Assembly: GCA_900541185.1 (NCBI GenBank)
Contig: UQIQ01000005.1
Location: 1 to 54,303 of the forward strand
Length of the DNA stretch: 54,303 nucleotides
Direction of reading: 5' to 3'
Source: an uncultured Collinsella sp.
GTDB lineage: Bacteria; Actinomycetota; Coriobacteriia; Coriobacteriales; Coriobacteriaceae
Positions 8,521-17,500 of the stretch are shown one piece after another; position 1 is the stretch's first letter; every line of letters starts with the position of its first letter. The notes under the pieces are model-generated. The model had not been told where the DNA came from. It worked only from the letters and a program-made list of their open reading frames with translations, and made no database searches. Made by a program: the position numbers and the translations under genes.

Positions 8521-9459
8521 CTAGTCCTGGAAGAGCGCCGTGGACAGGTAGCGCTCGCCGGTGTCGGCAAGCAGGGCCACGATGGTCTTGCCCTCGTTCT
8601 CGGGGCGCTTGGCCAGCTGCAGCGCGGCCCACACGGCGGCGCCGGACGAAATGCCCACGAGCACGCCCTCCTTGTGGCCCACGGCGCGGCCGGTCGCAAA
8701 GGCGTCGTCGTTCTCGACGGGGATGATCTCGTCATAGACCTGGGTGTCGAGGACGTCGGGCACAAAACCGGCGCCGATACCCTGGATCTTGTGCGGGCCG
8801 GCTTGGCCCTTGGAGAGCACCGGGGAAGTGGCGGGCTCGACGGCGACGACCTTGATTTCGGGGTTCTGCTCCTTAAGGAACTCACCCACGCCGGTCACGG
8901 TGCCGCCGGTTCCAACGCCGGCGACGAAGATGTCGACCTCGCCGTCGGTGTCATCCCAGATCTCGGGGCCGGTCGTGGCCTTGTGGATGGCGGGGTTGGC
9001 GGGGTTCACAAACTGGCCGGCGATGATGCTGTTTGGCGTCTCCTTCTGCAGTTCCTCGGCCTTGGCGATGGCGCCCTTCATGCCCTTGGAACCGTCGGTG
9101 AGCACGAGCTGTGCGCCATATGCCTGCATAAGCTTGCGGCGCTCCACGGACATAGTCTCGGGCATGGTGATGATCACCTTGTAGCCGCGAGCCGCCGCCA
9201 CCGAGGCGATGCCGACGCCGGTGTTGCCACTCGTGGGCTCGATGATGGTGTAGTCGCCGCCGCGCACGAGCTTGCCGGCCTTCTCGGCCTCGTCGATCAT
9301 GTTCTTGGCGACGCGGTCTTTGACGGAGCCGGCGGGGTTGAAGTATTCCAGCTTGACGAGCACGCGGGCCTTGAGGTCCTCATCGGCCTCAAAGTGAGTG
9401 AGCTCCAGAAGCGGAGTGTGGCCGATAAGCTGATCGATGGACGTGTAAACATTGCTCAT
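8521..9459 (-). CDS. cysK: Cysteine synthase A (O-acetylserine sulfhydrylase)
   Basis: PLP-dependent enzyme combining O-acetylserine and sulfide to make L-cysteine; 312 aa, full length. The PLP lysine is K47 in NPAGSVKDR. The substrate loop TSGNTG, the phosphate-binding GTGGT and the GISSGAA motif are all intact. The ATG at 9459 is preceded by GGAGG. It lies divergent from an Fe-S-type Rrf2 regulator across 253 bp that hold a good promoter and dyads, so cysteine or Fe-S supply probably controls it. A terminator follows the gene. Confidence 0.95.
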   Translation of the reverse strand: MSNVYTSIDQLIGHTPLLELTHFEADEDLKARVLVKLEYFNPAGSVKDRVAKNMIDEAEKAGKLVRGGDYTIIEPTSGNTGVGIASVAAARGYKVIITMPETMSVERRKLMQAYGAQLVLTDGSKGMKGAIAKAEELQKETPNSIIAGQFVNPANPAIHKATTGPEIWDDTDGEVDIFVAGVGTGGTVTGVGEFLKEQNPEIKVVAVEPATSPVLSKGQAGPHKIQGIGAGFVPDVLDTQVYDEIIPVENDDAFATGRAVGHKEGVLVGISSGAAVWAALQLAKRPENEGKTIVALLADTGERYLSTALFQD

Positions 9460-9523
9460 GGTGAACCTCCAAAGTGTTCAAATGACTGGATACCGTATGG
9501 TTTTACGGTGTGTGTAGCAGCGA

Positions 9524-9544
9524 AACCCACAAACCTTATGGGTT
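9524..9544. promoter_or_regulatory. Candidate Rrf2 operator in the cysK leader
   Basis: AACCCA and TGGGTT arms separated by 9 nt lie just downstream of the predicted cysK start of transcription. The location suits repression of cysK by the divergently encoded Rrf2 protein. Binding is inferred from position only. Confidence 0.4.
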
Positions 9545-9566
9545 GTTCGTTTTGCTGTTGGCAAGC

Positions 9567-9595
9567 ATAGTAGACAGTAAAGCCTAGTAACGCAA
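9567..9595 (-). promoter_or_regulatory. cysK promoter
   Basis: On the minus strand TTGCGT, a 17-nt spacer, then TACTAT: a good sigma-70-type match about 108 bp upstream of the cysK start. Confidence 0.6.
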
Positions 9596-9712
9596 TAGGA
9601 AATAGAAGATTATTACGAGTCGATTAACCATCTTGACCGGAACGGGTATTTTCAAAACCAATATTTCGGCTAGAATTTCTACGGACTAAATGACCGAAAG
9701 GCAGCACTATAC

Positions 9713-10141
9713 ATGTTGGTTTCTACTAAGGGCAGATATGCCCTGCGCGTTATGGTCGATCTGGCCGAGCACCAGGCAGCCGGTCGCATCCCGCTCAAAG
9801 AGATCGCGGCGCGACAGGGGATTTCCGAGAAATATCTCGAGAACATTTTGGCTACGCTCGTGCGCGCCAACATGCTCTTGGGCATGCGCGGCAAGGGCGG
9901 CGGCTATGTGCTCACGCGCCCGCCCGAGCAATACACGGTGGGCGAGATCTTGCGCCTGACCGAGGGCAGTCTGGCGCCGGTCGCCTGCCTGGATGGCGAC
10001 TGCAAGGGCTGCTCGCGTTCGGATGAGTGCCCCACGCTCGACGTGTGGAAGAACCTGGACAAGCTCATCAACGACTACCTCGACGGTGTGACGCTCGATC
10101 AACTTGTCGCTCCCAACCATGGCTACGACTACGTCATCTAA
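9713..10141 (+). CDS. Rrf2 family transcriptional regulator with Fe-S-type cysteines
   Basis: DNA-binding regulator, 142 aa. The N-terminal winged helix-turn-helix has the Rrf2 signature (STKGRYALRVMVDLA, then ISEKYLENILATL and GKGGGYVL). Cysteines C92, C97, C100 and C106 lie where IscR carries its [2Fe-2S] ligands (IscR: C92, C98, C104). CymR, the usual Rrf2 controller of cysK in Firmicutes, lacks such cysteines, so this protein may sense Fe-S or redox state while controlling cysteine synthesis. It is divergent from cysK, with dyads in the shared region. The ATG at 9713 is the first start and matches family length. Function as an iscR/cymR equivalent is inference. Confidence 0.85.
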   Translation: MLVSTKGRYALRVMVDLAEHQAAGRIPLKEIAARQGISEKYLENILATLVRANMLLGMRGKGGGYVLTRPPEQYTVGEILRLTEGSLAPVACLDGDCKGCSRSDECPTLDVWKNLDKLINDYLDGVTLDQLVAPNHGYDYVI

Positions 10142-10210
10142 CCCACACCTGCATTTGGGGACGGGGTGGAAATGGTAGATTTTCTCGCCCTTTGAGACTT
10201 GGCAAATAAG

Positions 10211-10241
10211 AAGGCCGCCCATTTTTGCGATGGGCGGCCTT
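10211..10241. terminator. Bidirectional terminator between Rrf2 and PF04020 genes
   Basis: AAGGCCGCCCAT and ATGGGCGGCCTT form a perfect 12-bp stem around a 7-nt loop. T-rich sequence follows on both strands, serving the two convergent genes. Confidence 0.85.
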
Positions 10242-10282
10242 CGTTTTGGGCTGTTGAGACGGACACGGCCGGAATGGCCGTT

Positions 10283-10648
10283 TTAGTCCTCGGCGATGCT
10301 GTCGAGGATGCTGCGCGTGATGGACACCAGGATGCTGCCCATAAAGGCCGATCCAAAGCTGGCGATGGAGATGCCGACGCCCAGCAGGTTGACCGACAGG
10401 TAACTCGCGAGCTCAAGCATAAAGCTGTTGACGACAAGCTGGAAAATGCCCAGCGTAATGATCGTGAGCGGCAGCGAGATGACGGTCAGGAACGGTTTGA
10501 CGAACGAATCGACAATGTTCAGGAACAGTCCCACAAAGGCAAAGCAGACCCAGGTCTCGGCAAAGCCGAAGGGTTGGATACCGGGGACGAGGAACGTGGC
10601 GATCGCGATGGCGATCGAGGTGAAGAGCCAGTTAAGCATAAAGCGCAT
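10283..10648 (-). CDS. Phage holin family / YvlD-like membrane protein (PF04020)
   Basis: Small integral membrane protein, 121 aa, with four hydrophobic segments. The sequence from NWLFTSIAIAIATFLVPGI through LPLTIITLGIFQLVVNSFML matches the Phage_holin_4_2/YvlD pattern. Despite the family name these are chromosomal membrane proteins, often linked to envelope stress, and no lysis genes are present here. The ATG at 10648 follows AAAGGA by 8 nt. Monocistronic, ending at the shared terminator. Confidence 0.82.
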   Translation of the reverse strand: MRFMLNWLFTSIAIAIATFLVPGIQPFGFAETWVCFAFVGLFLNIVDSFVKPFLTVISLPLTIITLGIFQLVVNSFMLELASYLSVNLLGVGISIASFGSAFMGSILVSITRSILDSIAED

Positions 10649-10918
10649 GGCGTGAATCCTTTCTTGCGCCGGGATTGCTGGCGTCGCGTGAAGCGGCTTA
10701 CGGCGGCGACCTGGATGGTTGCGCGGGCGCGCCGCGGTGTTTGGGCGCCCATTGTCTCAAATATTCGTGGAGCTTACGTGCGCATATGGTTTCTAAACGG
10801 CGTTCGTCCTGAAAAACGCGCCGCTGGCAGAGAGTCTTGTCGCTTTAGTTTGGTGGTGTGCTACACTGCTACGGGCAAAAGCCACAGGCGTTGCCCTATT
10901 GCATAGAACGGGTGAACG
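10649..10918. other. Intergenic region before yerC
   Basis: No gene is seen. A TACACT -10-like element is at 10862-10867 with TTGTCG 19 nt upstream, giving a modest promoter toward yerC. Confidence 0.4.
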
Positions 10919-10969
10919 ATGCCCGATGTCAGTATCAACTTCGATGCCTTTTGGCGGGTTTGGCGGTGA
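10919..10969 (+). CDS. Possible 16-codon leader ORF with two Trp codons
   Basis: ATG at 10919 (with GGGTGA just ahead) opens a 16-residue frame, MPDVSINFDAFWRVWR, ending in TGA at 10967-10969, three bases before the yerC ATG. It contains two tryptophans and two arginines near its end. The position directly before a TrpR-superfamily gene suggests translational coupling or a leader peptide. There is no obvious terminator/antiterminator pair, so true attenuation is not shown. Confidence 0.35.
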   Translation: MPDVSINFDAFWRVWR

Positions 10970-10972
10970 TCG

Positions 10973-11272
10973 ATGAATATCGAGAACATGTTTGACAAGC
11001 CTGATGTCAAGCGGCTGGTCCACGCATTTAGCCTTTTGGACGACGAGAAGGATATCCAAGCGTTTTTGACCGATATCTGCACGCCGCGCGAGATTTGCGA
11101 CCTTTCTCAGCGTTTGCAGGTTGCGCGCTATTTGGACGAGGGCGAGCCTTATGTTGAGGTTCAGGCCCGTACCGGCGCTTCGTCCACCACGGTGAGCCGC
11201 GTTTCAAAGGCGCTGAACGGCGAGTACGGTGGCTACCGCAAGATCCTCATTAAGTTGGAGGATGGCGAGTAG
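10973..11272 (+). CDS. yerC: YerC/YecD family TrpR-related protein
   Basis: Small DNA-binding protein, 99 aa, of the YerC/YecD branch of the Trp-repressor superfamily. The helix-turn-helix is visible in CTPREICDLSQRLQVA through GASSTTVSRVSKAL, and the C-terminal GGYRKILIKL is typical. The regulatory target is unknown in the family. In Bacillus, yerC lies next to pcrA/UvrD-type helicase genes, and here addB-addA follows. The start ATG has only a weak ribosome site and may depend on coupling to the tiny upstream ORF. A terminator-like hairpin follows directly. Confidence 0.88.
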   Translation: MNIENMFDKPDVKRLVHAFSLLDDEKDIQAFLTDICTPREICDLSQRLQVARYLDEGEPYVEVQARTGASSTTVSRVSKALNGEYGGYRKILIKLEDGE

Positions 11273-11298
11273 GCCAGCGACAACATTGAATTACGAAG

Positions 11299-11325
11299 AA
11301 CCGTCCCTCCGGGGGCGGTTTTTTG
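11299..11325 (+). terminator. Terminator after yerC
   Basis: AACCGTCCC and GGGGGCGGTT form an imperfect stem, followed by TTTTTT; it merges into the palindromic element at 11323. Confidence 0.7.
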
Positions 11326-11409
11326 ATCCCTTGGGGACGGAGGAAAACGGATCACCGGGTTAGACTGACCCCCTCTGTGATCCATTTTCCTCCGTCCTCA
11401 AGGGATCAA
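11323..11409. repeat. Long palindromic element
   Basis: 33-nt arms (11323-11355 and 11377-11409) with two mismatches, both of which pair as wobbles on one strand or the other, and a 21-nt loop. The arms begin TTGATCCCTT and contain GGACGGAGGAAAA. It resembles REP-type dispersed hairpins and lies between yerC and addB. Confidence 0.75.
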
Positions 11410-11492
11410 ATCTGTTGGCGTGGGGCAAATCTGTCCGCGTGGGCGGGTAGGATGGATGCATTGATTATTGCGAACAGTTTGAGCGGAGGACC

Positions 11493-14400
11493 ATGCCTGT
11501 TCGAATCTATACCACCAATGCCGGCACGGATTTGAGCGATGCCGAGTCGGCGCTGCTTGCCGACCTTATTGCCCGTCACGGGCGTGCCGTGTTGCTGGCA
11601 CCAACGTTTGCCGAGCTCGACCTGTGCCGTCATGATGCGGCGGAAGCCGGCGTTTCGCTGGGTATCGACTACAAGACGCCTACATCGTGGCTTCGCTCGC
11701 TTTGGGAGCTTATGGGCGACGGGCGCGGTTTCGTCGACAACCTGCAGCGCCAGATGCTGTTTTCGGACATGGTCACGCGTCTCGACGATGCCGACCTGCA
11801 GCCGCTTTCGCGCAGCCAGGGCACAGTGCGCATGCTCGCGCGCATGGCCCGCGACGTGTTGCCGGGCGTTGCGGGGACGGGTGCCGAACGATGCCGTGGC
11901 GACAACTGCCAGCCTGAGCCAAAAAGCGATGCCGAGGCTCGTGTGTTCGAGCTTTTGCGCGCCTACGCGGGCGGTTTGGACCGTCGAGATATGGTTGAGC
12001 CCTGCGAGGCAGCTGACATTATGACCAGTGTCCTGGCCGATAGCCTGCCGGCGTGCACTCGCGTCGTATGCGTGCGCGGTATCACGTCGTTTACGCACGG
12101 TCTGCTCGAGCTGCTGTCTGCCGTGGCGAACAATGGGGGAGAGGTCGTCGTGCTGCTTGCCCGCGAGCAGGCGGCGATGCGCGAGGAGCTTGCCACGGCA
12201 TTTGATGCCCGCGATGTGTTGTTTGAGATCGCGCCGCTGGGGAAGAACGCCGTCGCGTCTGATGTCGCTTGCGGGACCGCCGCTCAGCCTGCCTTTATTG
12301 AGGTCGCTGGCCCCCATGCCCGTGCTCATGCTTATGCGGACGCCATCGATAAGTTGGTGAAAGCGCACAAGGAGTCCAAGGCCGATAAAGCTACTGCAAC
12401 GCCCGCCGACCCCGTGCGCGTGCTCGTCGTTTCTGCCCGGGCACCCCAGCTGTTCGGCGAGCTCGCCGCCCGTTTGGCGGCGCGTCACATTGCGGCCGAG
12501 ACGACTGAGTTCACGGCGTTTTCCCAGTCCATCGCGGGCAGGCAGTTTACGGCGCTCGCCAACCTGATCGAGCGTATGAAAGCCGCCGACGAGGGCACCG
12601 CTTCCAAGACTGAGTGGTGGCCCGCGCCGGAGCTTACCGACTGGATCTACAGTCCGCTTTCGGGCGCTGATGCCGTCAATGCCCGTACCTTCGATAAGAA
12701 TATGCGTCTCTCGCGCAGCAAGACTACCGCGGGCGTCAAGAGCCTGCTGCAGAGCGTTCAGGGCCAGGTGAGGGGCGCGCGCAAGGCGACGAGCGACGAT
12801 AACTGGTTTAAGAACGTACCGTGTGTGGTCTCGGACGTGTTCCAGGCGCTGTGGCGTGACAAGCCCGTGACGGCGCTTAAGGCCATGCTTGCCGTTGCCG
12901 AGGCGTTGCCCGATCGCGCTCTAGGCGGCCTTGACGGCCAGGCCCGTCGCCAGGCAGAGACGGCTTTGCTGCGCCATGCCATCGACATCCTTATGAACGA
13001 TGCTCGCGCGCTCGACGTGTCGCAGGCCGCGACCGTGCCGGTTCTCGACGGCGTTCGAACCAAGGTGGACAAGCGCAGTACCGCCTACGATTACGAGACC
13101 TACGAGGTCGATCGCACACCACGAGCACAAGTGCGCTTCGCGTCGCTTGCCGATGCGTCGGTTCTTCGCCCTGGCAGCTACGATGCCGTGCTGTTTGCCG
13201 ATGTCGACCTGGACAGCTATCCGCTTTCGCACGAAGAGGGCCCGCTTGCCACGTTGACAGCCGAGCTGCGCCGCGACGGCGTGTCTTTGGAGCCCGCTGC
13301 CCTGCTGCGCGTGCGCTTTGGCCGTGCGATGCAGGCGGCGAGCGGTCCGGTCGCGCTCGCCCGTGTGACGCACGATCGCCAGGCACGCGAGTGCTACCCG
13401 GCAGCCGTATGGACCGAGCTGTGGGCACATGCCGAGGCCGCTGGCGCTGCCAAGCCCATGCGCGTGGGCGAGGGCGATATCATCGCCGACTTTGATCCCG
13501 CGGCAGGTGAAGGTCTTAGGCGCGAGCGCGTGACCTGTGAAGCTCCTCAGCATCTGAGCGATGAAGCCATTCCGTATTTGGTCCTGTGCCGTCGCGATGG
13601 CGAGGGTGAGGACGCGCCGCTTGTGCCGCGTCTGACGTCCGCCTCGCAGATCGAGGCCTATTCCACCTGCCCGCTGTGCTGGTTCGTCTCGTATCGCGTC
13701 AAGCCCCAGTCGATCGACGCTGGCTTTGGCAACATGGAGAAGGGCAACTTTGTCCACGACGTGCTGGAGCATCTGCATGCCCGTCTGCCCCAAGAAGGCA
13801 TGGAGCGCGTGACGCCCGAGAATCTGCCGCGTGCACAGGAGCTGCTGCACGAGGTCTTTGACGAGACGTTGGCCGAGCACGCCGGCAAGCGCGGCACGGA
13901 GGGCCCGCTGGTGCCGCTCTCTGCGGTGGAGGAGCGCCAGGTGGCCGAGATCTTGCCGCAGCTGGAGGGCGTGCTTGCCTACGAGTCCGAGGTACTTGCC
14001 CCCTTTGCCCCGCGCTACCTGGAGTTTGCGTTCAACGAGCTCCAGGTCGAGTATGCCGGTTGGCCGCTCGGCGGGCGCATCGACCGCGTAGATGTGGATG
14101 CCGAGAATCGCGCCGTGGTAATCGACTACAAGCATCGTTCGGGTGTCGAGGAGTTTAAGCTTGCCGACCCCACGGTGCGTGACGAGGAGACGGGCGAGGC
14201 TCCCATCGACGACCCGCGCTGGCTGCCGCCCCATACCCAAACGCTCATCTACGCGCAGGCCATGCGTCGGGCACTGGGCTTGGATACCCGTGCAGCGCTC
14301 TATTTTTCGACCAAGGGCGGCAAGCCCGCGCTGCGCGGTGCGGCGAGCGCCGAGTTGCTCGAGGAAGAGCGCGGTGACGGTCGCATCCCGGGCCTCAAGA

Positions 14401-14591
14401 AGGGCTTCCCGGGCGAGGGCGGCAGCATGGACTTCGATGCCCTGCTCGATCGCGTGGAGGCCGGCATCGCCGAGCGCCTGCGCGAGCTCGAGGCGGGCAA
14501 CGTTGCCGCCGTCGACCCGGCGTCGGCTCAGGCCGCGCATGCGCGCTGCTCGTATAACCACGAAGGAACGTTTGTAAGGAGGGACGTGTAG
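11493..14591 (+). CDS. addB: PD-(D/E)XK nuclease, AddB-like subunit
   Basis: Predicted second subunit of the AddAB helicase-nuclease that resects double-strand breaks for recombination; 1032 aa. The C-terminal nuclease is visible at RID near 860 and VIDYK near 876-880. The N-terminus is an inactivated helicase-like region without a Walker A GKT. A cysteine pair CPLC at about 726/729 starts the nuclease, but the C-terminal CxxCxxxxxC half of the AddB iron-sulfur staple is reduced to a single C near 1019 (ARCSYNHEG), so the cluster may be absent or altered. GGAGGA precedes the ATG. Its stop lies 3 nt before addA. Divergent from characterised AddB, hence identified partly by context. Confidence 0.82.
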   Translation: MPVRIYTTNAGTDLSDAESALLADLIARHGRAVLLAPTFAELDLCRHDAAEAGVSLGIDYKTPTSWLRSLWELMGDGRGFVDNLQRQMLFSDMVTRLDDADLQPLSRSQGTVRMLARMARDVLPGVAGTGAERCRGDNCQPEPKSDAEARVFELLRAYAGGLDRRDMVEPCEAADIMTSVLADSLPACTRVVCVRGITSFTHGLLELLSAVANNGGEVVVLLAREQAAMREELATAFDARDVLFEIAPLGKNAVASDVACGTAAQPAFIEVAGPHARAHAYADAIDKLVKAHKESKADKATATPADPVRVLVVSARAPQLFGELAARLAARHIAAETTEFTAFSQSIAGRQFTALANLIERMKAADEGTASKTEWWPAPELTDWIYSPLSGADAVNARTFDKNMRLSRSKTTAGVKSLLQSVQGQVRGARKATSDDNWFKNVPCVVSDVFQALWRDKPVTALKAMLAVAEALPDRALGGLDGQARRQAETALLRHAIDILMNDARALDVSQAATVPVLDGVRTKVDKRSTAYDYETYEVDRTPRAQVRFASLADASVLRPGSYDAVLFADVDLDSYPLSHEEGPLATLTAELRRDGVSLEPAALLRVRFGRAMQAASGPVALARVTHDRQARECYPAAVWTELWAHAEAAGAAKPMRVGEGDIIADFDPAAGEGLRRERVTCEAPQHLSDEAIPYLVLCRRDGEGEDAPLVPRLTSASQIEAYSTCPLCWFVSYRVKPQSIDAGFGNMEKGNFVHDVLEHLHARLPQEGMERVTPENLPRAQELLHEVFDETLAEHAGKRGTEGPLVPLSAVEERQVAEILPQLEGVLAYESEVLAPFAPRYLEFAFNELQVEYAGWPLGGRIDRVDVDAENRAVVIDYKHRSGVEEFKLADPTVRDEETGEAPIDDPRWLPPHTQTLIYAQAMRRALGLDTRAALYFSTKGGKPALRGAASAELLEEERGDGRIPGLKKGFPGEGGSMDFDALLDRVEAGIAERLRELEAGNVAAVDPASAQAAHARCSYNHEGTFVRRDV

Positions 14592-14594
14592 ACC

Positions 14595-17500
14595 ATGGAT
14601 CTTTCGACTTTGATGCCGCAACAGCTGCAGATTGTCAAAACGCTCGACCGCCCGCTGTTTGTCTCGGCGGGCGCCGGTTCGGGTAAGACCTTTACCCTCA
14701 CGCGCCGCATCGTCTATGCGCTCTCGCCCGAATCCGGTCCGTTCGTTGAGCATCTGGACCAGGTGCTCGCCATTACCTTTACCAAAGATGCCGCGGCCGA
14801 GATTCGCGACCGCGTGCGCCGTGCGCTTATCGACGAGGGCATGGACGAGGAAGCACTGACCGTCGACGACGCGTGGATTTCGACCATTCACGGCATGTGC
14901 TCGCGTATCCTGCGCGCGCACGCGCTGGAGCTGGGCATCGACCCCGAGTTCACGGTGCTCACCGATACCGACGAGCTCATGGACCAGGCTGTTGAGCATG
15001 TGCTGGGTCGCGCGACGGCACCCGATGCCGCCCCCGAGCTCGCGGCATCGCTCAAGGCCCTCTATGCCTGGTATCCCATGGCGGGCGAGGGCGGTTCCTT
15101 TGGCGGCGGTACGACCATCAAGGGTCTGGTGCGCGACCTGCTGGAGCTGTCGAGCCAGTTGCCGGGCGGTATGGACGACGCGCGCGTGGCGCGCGGCCAG
15201 GCCGATACCTCGGCACTCGCCGATGCCTATCGCGCGGCGCTGGGCGCAAGCAAGGCCGCGACCGAGAAGGCACAGACGGCGCTCGATGCCATCGACGCGT
15301 TTGAGGCGAGTGGCAAAACCATGGAGGATGCGGCGCGACTCATGATGTCGTGCACCATGCCGCGCGCGAGCAAGGCATTCCCCAAGGAGCAGGTCGAGCT
15401 GCTCAAGGCCGAGGCCGCCGATGCGTTTATCAATATCGTGCTTGCCTGCGGTGGCCCGGCGCTCGATGCGCTGGTGGGCCTAGCCCGTTCCGTCGAGGCC
15501 GAGTATCGCGCATTGAAGGCTGCCCAGTCCGCCCTCGATAATAACGACCTGCTGCGTATGGCCTACGAGGCCCTGCGCGATTACCCGGCCATCCGTGCTG
15601 CGTACGAGGGCCGCTTTAAGATGGTCATGATCGATGAGTTTCAGGATACCGACCAGATGCAGGTCGATCTGATACGCTACCTGACGGGTGCGGGGGAGCG
15701 CGCACTGTGCACCGTGGGCGATGCGCAGCAGTCCATCTATCGCTTCCGTGGCGCCGAGGTCGAGGTGTTCCGTCGTCAGGAGCGCAAGGTGGGCTCGTCT
15801 GCCGCGCCCGAGGCGACTGCCGTGGCCGACGCCCCTGCCGGCGAACTCGTCAAGCTCGTGCGCAACTTCCGCAGCCATGACGAGGTGCTGCGTTACGTGG
15901 CACGCGTCTTCGACGGCGATGACGGCGGCCTGATGCAGGGCTTTTTGGATCTTGAAGCGAGCGACGGCCGCAAGGACACGCTGGTGGCAGACGCCTCGCG
16001 TCGCCAGGCCCTCTTTGTTGCCGGCGGCAGTACACAGGAGCGCACGCAGGCCAAGGCCCGTGCGATCGCCGAGCGCTTTCGCGCGCTTGCCGATGCCGGC
16101 CAGCCCCAGGGCGGCATGGTGCTGCTGCTGGGCCGCATGACCAACGCCGACGTCTACGCCCAGGCCTTCCGCGACCAGGGGCTCGACTGCGTCATCGCGG
16201 GCGGCTCGGTCTTTGCCCAAGCAGCCGAGGTGCAGACGGTGCGCGCCCTGGTTTGTGCGCTCGCCAATCCGGCCGATACGGCGCAGGGCCTTATGCCGCT
16301 GCTCGCCTCGCCGATGTTTGCACTCGGCGTCCAGGAGTTCCTGGCGCTGGCGACCAAGCTCGATAGCGAGACGGGGGAGACCTCGCGCCGGAATATCGAC
16401 GTGGGTATCATGAGCGATTCCGATGTGCCGGGTTTGCAAGACTTGCCGCTCGTGACGCGCGCCCGCGAGGTGCTGCGGTATGCGCTTCGTCGCGTGGGCC
16501 GCGATTCGTTCGCCGCCATCGCGCACGACGTGGTCAACGCCTCCGGCTGGTTTGTACGTCTGGCACAGCGTGGTCCCGAGGGCAAGGCCATTGCCGCCAA
16601 CGTGCTCAAGGCACTCGACGCCGTGGCCGAGGAGGAGGCCGAGTTCGGCAACTCGCCGCGTTCCATCGCGCTGGCCTTCGACCGCTTCTTGGCGGGCAAG
16701 GAGGCTCCGGGTGCCCTCAACGAGGAGGGCGACGGCGCGGTGCGCATCATGACGGTTCATGCCTCCAAGGGTCTGGAATATCCGGTCGTGGCGGTCGCCG
16801 AGTGCTTTGGCGTGCGTAAGTCCTCGGGTGCGGCACAGATGGGTCGCGTCGAGGGCGGAGCACAGGTCGTGGCACTGCCGGCACGCTTCGACGGCGTTAA
16901 GCTCGCCGACGGAACCTTTGTGAAGGGCGACGACGTCAAAAAGCAGTTTGAGCATGCGTTTAAGGGCAAGGGCACGTCGCTGTGGCTGCCGCCGGAGCTC
17001 ATGGAGGACGTCTGTGCGACGGGTTCTCCCGCCGAGGCATTTGCTCGCCTGCGCAACGACGACCTGCGGCTTTCGCTCGAGGAGCGGGCCCGCTTGCTCT
17101 ATGTCGCCATGACGCGTGCGCGCGAGCTGGTGATCTTGGCGATGGATGCCGGCGTGAGCCGTGGCAAGGTGACGGCGCCGACCTTCGACGTCGAGACCGA
17201 TCTGACCTACGACGTGCTGCGCCGTATTTTGCCGACCGACGCTCTGGACATGCCGCAGCTCGATGCCGACCGCCTGGTGTTCGACAACTCCCAGCCGGGC
17301 GACTACGAGCTCATTTCGCTTTCGGACTTTACATTTGGCGAGCAGGCGTTTGAGGCCAACGCTTCGCTGGATGCCGAGGGCAGGCTCGTTCGCGGTGATG
17401 CGGAGGCGGAGGGTGCCGATACCGCCGCCGATCGCCCGGTCGCGCCCGGCCCCGCCGACCCGTCGCCCGATGCATTGGAGCTGGCATATCCCCAGGCGGC

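Noticed and set aside
10283..10648. Prophage holin
   Set aside because: PF04020 proteins are chromosomal membrane proteins; no phage genes surround it.
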